The position numbers and the translations under genes were made by a program. The notes under the pieces were generated by a model that was not told the origin of the DNA, ran no database searches, and saw nothing but the letters and a program-made list of their open reading frames with translations. Below are positions 58,473 to 64,000 of a stretch of DNA of 64,000 nt, piece after piece. Each line of letters opens with the position of its first letter. The stretch's first letter is position 1. The stretch is taken from assembly GCF_900092025.1 (NCBI RefSeq), contig NZ_FLTX01000003.1, positions 62,001 to 126,000 of the forward strand, read 5' to 3'. The DNA comes from Xanthomonas bromi (GTDB lineage Bacteria > Pseudomonadota > Gammaproteobacteria > Xanthomonadales > Xanthomonadaceae).

Positions 58473-59681
58473 ATGACACATCCCCATGACGTTCTGATCG
58501 TTGGCGGCGGCCTGGTCGGCTCCAGCCTGGCGATTGCGCTGGATCGCCTCGGCCTGGATGTCGGGCTGGTGGAGGCCACCCCGGCCGGCACCCCGCCGGC
58601 GGTGTTCGACCAACGCAACCTCAGTTTTGCTGCGGCCACCGTGAACGCGCTCGGCGCGCTCGGGGTGATGGCCAAGCTGCGCAGCCCGCCCGGGCCGATC
58701 CGGCGCATCCATGTCAGCCGCGCCGGCGACTTCGGTCGCGTGCAACTGGATGCAGCCGATTACGGCCGCGACGCCTTCGGCCAGGTGGTGGTGGCGCGCG
58801 ACTTCGGCGATGCCTTGCAGGCGCGCCTGGACGAATTGACCCATCTGCGCCGCTATCGCCCTGCGCGGTGCATCGGCGTGGAACCGGTGCAGGACGGCCT
58901 GCGCGCGGTGCGCCTGACCACCGAGACTGGCGAACAGCGCGTGCACGCCAAACTGGTGGTCGGTGCCGACGGCAGCCACAGCGCGGTGCGCGAGTTGCTG
59001 CATATCGGCACCGACGCTCACGATTTCCTGCAGACCCTGTTCGTGGCGCGCGTGCGAGCGTCGCGACCGCCCGATGGCACGGCCTGGGAGCGTTTTGGCG
59101 AACATGGGCCAACCGCGCTGCTGCCACGCGGCGATCGCCATTACGGCGCGATCCATTGCGTGGCGCGCGTCGAAGCGGAGGTCGTGGCTGCGCTCGATGA
59201 TGCTGGTTGGCTGGCCCGCCTGCAGCGTGCAGCCGGCTGGCGGGCCGGGCGCTTCATCGCCACCGGCGAGCGCAGTGCCTACCCGTTGGTGCAGGTGCTG
59301 GCCAACAGCCTGATCGCCGAGCGGGTGGTGCTGCTGGGCAATGCCGCGCAGGCGCTGCATCCGATCGGCGCGCAGGGCTTCAATCTGGGGTTGCGCGATG
59401 CGCTGACGCTGGCGGAATTGATCGAACACGATCGCAGCGATGCCGGTGCAGGCGCGTTGCTGGCGGAGTATCAGGCGCGGCGGCGGGTGGACCGCGAGCA
59501 CACCATCGGGTTTTCCAGCGGTCTGGCCCGGCTCACCGGCAACCCGGCTCCATTGCTGCGGCCGTTGCGCAGCCTCGGCTTGTTCGCAACCTCACAGGCA
59601 GCGCCGCTGCAATCGATGCTGGTCGGCGGTGCCATGGGCTTCCGTGGCAATGTGCCGCAGCTCTGCCGGGGCAGCGCATGA
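58473..59681 (+). CDS. ubiH: FAD-dependent ubiquinone-biosynthesis hydroxylase (UbiH)
   Basis: This is one of the aromatic-ring hydroxylases of ubiquinone synthesis. It has 402 residues from ATG 58473, which follows TATCATGGGGGA. The dinucleotide-binding motif GGGLVGSSLAIAL, the DG motif VVGADGSHSAVRE and the FAD-ribityl motif GNAAQALHPIGAQGFNLGLR fit UbiH; GNAAQ in place of GDAAH is typical of it. The stop overlaps the next start by 4 bases. Confidence 0.9.
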   Translation: MTHPHDVLIVGGGLVGSSLAIALDRLGLDVGLVEATPAGTPPAVFDQRNLSFAAATVNALGALGVMAKLRSPPGPIRRIHVSRAGDFGRVQLDAADYGRDAFGQVVVARDFGDALQARLDELTHLRRYRPARCIGVEPVQDGLRAVRLTTETGEQRVHAKLVVGADGSHSAVRELLHIGTDAHDFLQTLFVARVRASRPPDGTAWERFGEHGPTALLPRGDRHYGAIHCVARVEAEVVAALDDAGWLARLQRAAGWRAGRFIATGERSAYPLVQVLANSLIAERVVLLGNAAQALHPIGAQGFNLGLRDALTLAELIEHDRSDAGAGALLAEYQARRRVDREHTIGFSSGLARLTGNPAPLLRPLRSLGLFATSQAAPLQSMLVGGAMGFRGNVPQLCRGSA

Positions 59682-60859
59682 GCCGGCGTAGCACGCGTGA
59701 CGCCGTGATCGTCGGCGGTGGCGTTGTCGGCGCCGCCTGTGCGCTGGCGTTGACCGATGCCGGCCTGAGCGTTGCCCTGGTCGAGGGACGCGAGCCCGCA
59801 CGGTGGCGCGCCGATCAACCTGACCTACGCGTCTATGCGTTCGCTGCCGATAACGCTGCGTTGCTGGACAGCCTGGGCGTGTGGAACGCGGTGCGCAGCG
59901 CGCGCGTGCAGCCCTACCGGCGCATGCGGGTCTGGGATGCCGGCGGCGGTGGCGAGCTTGGCTTCGATGCCGACACGCTGGGACGCGAGCAACTCGGCTG
60001 GATCATCGAAAACGACGTGCTGGTCGACCGCCTGTGGGCGGCGGTGCATGCGTCCGGCATCGAAGTGCATTGCCCCGCCCGCGTGGTCGAACTGGAGCAG
60101 GATGCCAACAGCGTGCGCCTGCGCCTGGACGATGGCAGCCGGCTGGAAGCCGCAATGGCGCTTGCCGCCGATGGCGCGGCGTCCACCCTGCGCGAACTCG
60201 CCGGCGTGCCGGTCTCGCGGCACGCCTATGCGCAACGCGGTGTGGTCGCCTTCGTGGAAACTGAGCTGCCGCATCAGGCCACCGCCTGGCAGCGCTTCCT
60301 CACCACCGGTCCGTTGGCCTTCCTGCCGTTCGCCGATGGCCGCAGTTCGATCGTGTGGACGTTGCCGGACGTCGAGGCCGAGCGGGTGCTGTTGCTGGAC
60401 GATGCGGATTTTTCGCGCGAGTTGACCCAGGCCTTCGCCGCCCGCCTGGGCGAAGTGCGCGTGGTGTCGGCGCGCACTGCCTTCCCGCTGCAGCGGCAGT
60501 TGGTGCAGCAGTACGTCAGCGACCGTGTGCTGACCCTGGGCGACGCCGCGCATGTGGTGCATCCGTTGGCCGGGCAAGGCGTCAACCTGGGCCTGCGCGA
60601 TGTGGCCGCGTTGCGTCAGACCGTGCGCGAGGCGATCGCCAAGCGTGCGGATTGGGCCGCGCCCCCTCGCCTGCAGCGTTGGGCGCGCACCCGACGCAGC
60701 GAGAACACCGTCGCCGCCTATGGCTTCGACGCGATCAACACGGTGTTTTCGAATGACGAAATGCACCTGACCTTGTTGCGCGGATCGGTGCTTGGCTTGG
60801 CCGGCAAGTTGCCGCCGCTGGTCGATGTGCTGTGGAAGCGCGCCTCCGGCGGCGCGTGA
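59678..60859 (+). CDS. UbiH/UbiF/VisC/COQ6-family FAD monooxygenase
   Basis: A second flavin hydroxylase, of 393 residues, is coupled to ubiH (ATGA overlap). It has VIVGGGVVGAACALALTDAG, ADGAASTLRE and the FAD motif GDAAHVVHPLAGQGVNLGLR. It probably hydroxylates another ring position in ubiquinone synthesis. Which position (UbiI, UbiF or UbiM-like) cannot be decided from motifs. Confidence 0.88.
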   Translation: MSRRSTRDAVIVGGGVVGAACALALTDAGLSVALVEGREPARWRADQPDLRVYAFAADNAALLDSLGVWNAVRSARVQPYRRMRVWDAGGGGELGFDADTLGREQLGWIIENDVLVDRLWAAVHASGIEVHCPARVVELEQDANSVRLRLDDGSRLEAAMALAADGAASTLRELAGVPVSRHAYAQRGVVAFVETELPHQATAWQRFLTTGPLAFLPFADGRSSIVWTLPDVEAERVLLLDDADFSRELTQAFAARLGEVRVVSARTAFPLQRQLVQQYVSDRVLTLGDAAHVVHPLAGQGVNLGLRDVAALRQTVREAIAKRADWAAPPRLQRWARTRRSENTVAAYGFDAINTVFSNDEMHLTLLRGSVLGLAGKLPPLVDVLWKRASGGA

Positions 60860-60916
60860 TCCAGGCACGAGAGCGGCCTAAACCCGCGTCGGCGGCTGTC
60901 AGTGATGTCCTGATAT

Positions 60917-60939
60917 GCCTTTATTGTTATAGTTAAGGC
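60917..60939 (+). promoter_or_regulatory. AT-rich element before the alpha/beta hydrolase gene
   Basis: GCCTT and AAGGC arms flank an AT-rich centre that includes TATAGT, about 55 bases before ATG 60987. It could be a promoter with an overlapping operator; the match is weak. Confidence 0.3.
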
Positions 60940-60986
60940 CTCAGTTTCCATACGACGGGCGTGGCCGGTGTGGCTACAGTCGTGTC

Positions 60987-61709
60987 ATGACCTCGTCCAC
61001 CCACTCTTCGCCCAAACCGGCATTGCTGCTGTTGTGCGGCCTGCTGTGCGACGCTGCCATCTGGCGACCGCAGCGCGCCGCGCTAGGCGATCTGGCCGAT
61101 GTGCAGGTGCTGGACTTCGCGGGATTCGACAGCATCACGCGGATGGCGGCGCATGTGCTGGCCGTCGCACCGCCGCACTTTGCGCTGGCTGGGCATTCGA
61201 TGGGTGGACGGGTTGCGTTGGAAATCATGCGACAGGCGCCCGCACGCGTGCTGCGGCTGGCATTGCTGGATACAGGCATCGCCCCGCGTCGCGACGGCGA
61301 ACGCGAAGAGCGGCTGGCACTGGTGCGACTGGCGCATGCACAGGGCATGCAGGCGTTGGCGCAGCGCTGGTTGCCGCCGATGCTGCATCCCGATCACACC
61401 GCCAATGCCGACCTGATGGACGACTTGATGGCCATGGTGCAGCGGCAGAGCGCGCAGAGCTTCGCCGGGCAGACCAACGCGTTGTTGGAGCGCCCCGATG
61501 CGGCGCCGGTCCTCGCGCAGATCGCGTGCCCCACGTTGTTGGGGGTCGGGCGCCAGGACACGTGGAGTCCCCTGGCACGGCATCAGGACATGGCGCGGCA
61601 CATTCCGCAGGCGCGGCTGGCGATCTTCGAACACTGCGGTCACATGGCGCCGATCGAAGCACCTGTCGCCGTCTGCGACGCGCTGCGCGACTGGTTGCAG
61701 GCCGCGTGA
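60987..61709 (+). CDS. Alpha/beta-fold hydrolase
   Basis: The 240-residue soluble enzyme has the nucleophile elbow GHSMGGRVAL, an acid in GVGRQDTWSP and the catalytic His in EHCGHMAP. It has no signal peptide. The family includes esterases, lactonases and C-C hydrolases, so the substrate is open. A SnoaL-like gene and an outer-membrane-type protein follow on the same strand. Confidence 0.87.
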   Translation: MTSSTHSSPKPALLLLCGLLCDAAIWRPQRAALGDLADVQVLDFAGFDSITRMAAHVLAVAPPHFALAGHSMGGRVALEIMRQAPARVLRLALLDTGIAPRRDGEREERLALVRLAHAQGMQALAQRWLPPMLHPDHTANADLMDDLMAMVQRQSAQSFAGQTNALLERPDAAPVLAQIACPTLLGVGRQDTWSPLARHQDMARHIPQARLAIFEHCGHMAPIEAPVAVCDALRDWLQAA

Positions 61710-61808
61710 TGGCGCGCCGGCCGAACGCGTGGCGTTGCCTGGTTGTTGCCGACACGCACTGCCGGCAGCGGATCAAAATTGCATTTATAAAGCCTTGAGG
61801 AACGCTGC

Positions 61809-62240
61809 GTGCACGAAGATGTTTCAATCATCATTGCTTGCGAACAAGTGATCCGACGGTTCGCGCTGTACAACGATCGCCAGGATCATGCTGGCCTCGC
61901 CGCGTTGTTCACCGTCGATGGCGTCTTCGCCCGCCCCAGTGCGCCGGATGCGCCCGTGCGCGGGCGCGAGGCGATCTTGCAGTCGTTTCGCGAGCGGCCA
62001 CCGCGCACCACGTGCCACCTGATGCTCAATACGTTCGTCAGCGTCCAGTCGCCCACGCTGGCGCACGCACATAGCCACGTCCTGCTTTACACCGCGGGCG
62101 ATACCTCCACACCGCCACCGTGGACGGCGCAATCGCCGGCACTGCTGGGCAGCTTCGATGATGTGCTGGTGCTCGACCAGGGGAACTGGCTGTTCCAGCA
62201 GCGGCTCGGGTCGCTGCTGCTTCGGGTCGGCACCGGCTGA
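61809..62240 (+). CDS. SnoaL/NTF2-like protein
   Basis: The 143-residue protein from GTG 61809 reads HEDVSIIIACEQVIRRFALY, then NDRQDHAGLAALFTVDGVFA, REAILQSFRERPP and HLMLNTFVSVQS, the SnoaL-like layout of the NTF2 fold. Members are small hydratases, isomerases or carrier proteins. It begins 99 bases after the hydrolase gene and may belong to the same unit. Confidence 0.8.
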   Translation: MHEDVSIIIACEQVIRRFALYNDRQDHAGLAALFTVDGVFARPSAPDAPVRGREAILQSFRERPPRTTCHLMLNTFVSVQSPTLAHAHSHVLLYTAGDTSTPPPWTAQSPALLGSFDDVLVLDQGNWLFQQRLGSLLLRVGTG

Positions 62241-62390
62241 GTCAATGCATTCCTGTTGCAGACGCCCACTTTTTGCTCACCGCAGTCCTGATCGTTCATG
62301 CCGCGTGCCGCATTCTTGCAATACTGCTTTCTCCTCCCCCCGCCGCGTTGCATCGCAGTCATCCATCCATCCGCATCGGAGATTCGCCTA

Positions 62391-63422
62391 GTGGAACGCG
62401 TCCGTTCGTCTGCTCGTTTTGGTTCCGTGTTGCCGCGTGCGCTGTCGCGTCGTCAACCTGCATTGATCATCGCTGCCTTGCTTGTCGCGGCGTCGCCAGC
62501 GGCATGGGCGCAGGCCGTGCCGGAAACTGCGGCGGTACCCCAGGGCATCAACCTCGGCGGGACCAGCTTCTTTGATGGGTATAGTTCCATGAAGCCCGGA
62601 TGGACAGCCATCGAATATCTGCGGCACTCAGATTTCGATGCGGTCAAGGATGCGAACGGCGACAATTCGCCGGCGTTCCGCGATCCCAATATTGGCGTCA
62701 GCGTGGCCTTGACCCAGCTCATTTACGTCACGCCGTACACCTGGAAAGGCGGTGTGTTGAGCCTCAACACCATCGTGCCGCTGGTCAACTACGACACCTC
62801 TTTCGGCGCCGATAGCCCGGTGCGCTTGAGCAGCAATGGTTTCGGCATGGGCGATATTTCGTTCGGGCCGGCGCTGCAGATGCCACCGGTCATGCGCGAT
62901 GGGCGGTTGTTCTTCATCCAGCGATTTGCCGTCGACGCATTCGCGCCCGTGGGCAAGTTCGATCGCGATACCGCCATCAACCAGAGCACCGGTTTCTGGT
63001 CGGTCGTCCCGCACTGGGCCTTCACCGTGCAGCCCAGTGACAACTGGGAAATCAGCGGGCGGGTGAATTACCTCTACAACTTCCGCAGCAACCGCGCTGG
63101 CGGCGTGCCGCCGGTTCCCGGCTTCCGCTTTCGCAATGGTCAGGCCGGCGATGCGCTGTGGGCCAATTTCGCCAGCTCGGTCAAGGTCACCGAACAGCTG
63201 CGCGTCGGCATCAATGGGTTTTATCTGCAGCAGCTGAAAGACAACCGCACCAACGGCGAACGCGTGGCGGACAGCAAGCGCAGGCAGTTCTACGCGGGCC
63301 CCGGGCTGTCCTGGCGATTCGACGAAAAGAATCTGCTCAATTTCAACGTCTATCTCCCGATCGATGTCCAGAACTCGGTGGCGGGCAATACCTACAACCT
63401 GATGTTCGTGCACTCGCTGTAA
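62391..63422 (+). CDS. MetA-pathway-of-phenol-degradation-type outer-membrane protein
   Basis: This is an exported beta-rich protein of about 343 residues. GTG 62391 gives a signal peptide (PALIIAALLVAASPAAWAQA); an ATG at 62298 extends it without adding a better signal. Lines such as AVPQGINLGGTSFFDGYSSM, PYTWKGGVLSLNTIVPLVNY and LSSNGFGMGDISFGPALQ belong to the Phenol_MetA_deg family (COG4313). These are thought to be outer-membrane channels for aromatic or hydrophobic compounds. A long hairpin follows the stop. Confidence 0.85.
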   Translation: MERVRSSARFGSVLPRALSRRQPALIIAALLVAASPAAWAQAVPETAAVPQGINLGGTSFFDGYSSMKPGWTAIEYLRHSDFDAVKDANGDNSPAFRDPNIGVSVALTQLIYVTPYTWKGGVLSLNTIVPLVNYDTSFGADSPVRLSSNGFGMGDISFGPALQMPPVMRDGRLFFIQRFAVDAFAPVGKFDRDTAINQSTGFWSVVPHWAFTVQPSDNWEISGRVNYLYNFRSNRAGGVPPVPGFRFRNGQAGDALWANFASSVKVTEQLRVGINGFYLQQLKDNRTNGERVADSKRRQFYAGPGLSWRFDEKNLLNFNVYLPIDVQNSVAGNTYNLMFVHSL

Positions 63423-63436
63423 CGCGCAAAGGCTGT

Positions 63437-63480
63437 GCGCCCCCCATTGCCAGCGCCGTGGTGGCGTTAATGGGGGGCGC
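63437..63480. terminator. Long hairpin between convergent genes
   Basis: A perfect 12-bp stem (GCGCCCCCCATT with AATGGGGGGCGC) encloses a smaller GCCA/TGGC stem. No T-run follows on either strand, so it may end transcription from one or both sides by structure alone, or be a repeat element. Confidence 0.5.
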
Positions 63481-63585
63481 CGATGCGAGGTGCCGAATGG
63501 ATCGGCTTGCGCTGTGCGCTCAAGGTCATCGATCAATCTATGGCGATGCCCGTGCAACGGGACCAATCATCGCAACACGGTCGTC

Positions 63586-64000
63586 TCAGATTCCCATGCT
63601 ATGCCGTTGGGTGTTGGCGTGTTCGCGGAACAGCAACTCCGCGCGCGCGGCGTCGCGTTGTTCGATGGCCGATACGATGGCGCCGTGTTGCCTGTGTCCG
63701 TAATACAGATCGTCGTAGGCGAGCGTGGCGGAGCGTTGGCCGAACACCACGTTGATCGGGCTGACGAACGGCACCAGTGTGCACCGTTCCACGGTTTCGA
63801 TGAGGATCGGCTTGTTGGCCGCCACCACGATGGCGCGATGGAAACGGGCGTTCATCGCGCCATAGGCCTGCTCATCGTCGGCGCAGAGGCTGCGGCCGGC
63901 CAGGATGCGGTCGCCTTCGCCCAGGCAGGCATGCAGTGTGGCAAGTAACGCCGCAGAGGCGCCCTGTTCGGCCACCGTGCGCGCGGCCATGCCTTCCATC
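63586..64000 (-). CDS. GntR-family (FadR/FCD) transcriptional regulator, N-terminal part beyond the window
   Basis: The C-terminal 137 residues of a GntR regulator are visible up to the right edge. The FCD ligand domain shows the family helices and metal-binding histidines (NARFHRAIVVAANK, YYGHRQHGAIVSAI and REHANTQRHSMGI). The DNA-binding domain lies outside. Facing the hydrolase/SnoaL/outer-membrane cluster, it may control those genes or a catabolic set beyond the edge. Confidence 0.85.
   Translation of the reverse strand, partial: MEGMAARTVAEQGASAALLATLHACLGEGDRILAGRSLCADDEQAYGAMNARFHRAIVVAANKPILIETVERCTLVPFVSPINVVFGQRSATLAYDDLYYGHRQHGAIVSAIEQRDAARAELLFREHANTQRHSMGI

Overview
The window is chromosomal DNA of a high-GC gammaproteobacterium, almost certainly a Xanthomonas. 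The evidence is the strong GC bias at third codon positions, the lptD-surA-pdxA-rsmA-apaG-apaH run, a haem locus of hemP, receptor and DUF6607 protein, a secreted S9 peptidase, a GH98 enzyme and TonB-dependent receptors tied to nutrient capture. No tRNA, rRNA, CRISPR array, intact insertion sequence or prophage was seen.

Region 1 (1-6.8 kb): the end of a type I restriction-modification operon (hsdS cut by the window edge, hsdM with an in-frame amber codon near its 5' end). Next is ahcY, which has an S-adenosylhomocysteine riboswitch in its leader and an intrinsic terminator, then a secreted S9-family glutamyl-type peptidase. Region 2 (7-16 kb): ppc, a TetR regulator with a perfect palindrome at its start, a decayed OmpA-like gene, and a TonB-dependent receptor followed by a histidine acid phosphatase/phytase lipoprotein with a possible Pho box upstream. 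Region 3 (16-27.5 kb): metK, a DUF457 membrane protein, dusB, a GH98 glycosidase gene broken by an amber codon and a 3' frameshift, a nucleoside transporter with a PfkB kinase, and an aldo/keto reductase. Region 4 (27.5-36 kb): an iron-regulated haem-uptake operon (hemP, receptor, an uncharacterised cysteine-cluster protein, DUF6607), a DUF486 protein, and a taurine/sulfonate-type ABC importer with a TauD-like dioxygenase.

Region 5 (36-46.6 kb): a YbbAP-type ABC exporter next to the divergent esterase tesA, a two-component system, an SGNH hydrolase, dgkA, and lemA with two TPM-domain genes. Region 6 (46.6-56 kb): lgt-thyA-folA on the plus strand facing the minus-strand envelope and maintenance operon lptD-surA-pdxA-rsmA-apaG-apaH. 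Region 7 (56-64 kb): an HDAC-superfamily deacetylase, a B12 pair (adenosyltransferase and a BtuM-like transporter), two UbiH-family monooxygenases, then a small cluster (alpha/beta hydrolase, SnoaL-like protein, MetA-pathway outer-membrane-type protein) facing a GntR/FCD regulator cut by the right edge.

Shared functions include the methyl cycle: metK makes SAM and ahcY clears SAH, about 12 kb apart, with SAH sensed directly at ahcY. Nutrient capture is a second theme: phytate or phosphate, haem, sulfonates, nucleosides and cobalamin each have a transporter beside a matching enzyme. Two otherwise well-preserved genes, hsdM and GH98, each carry an in-frame TAG. This most likely reflects recent gene inactivation and is the most unusual coding feature of the window.
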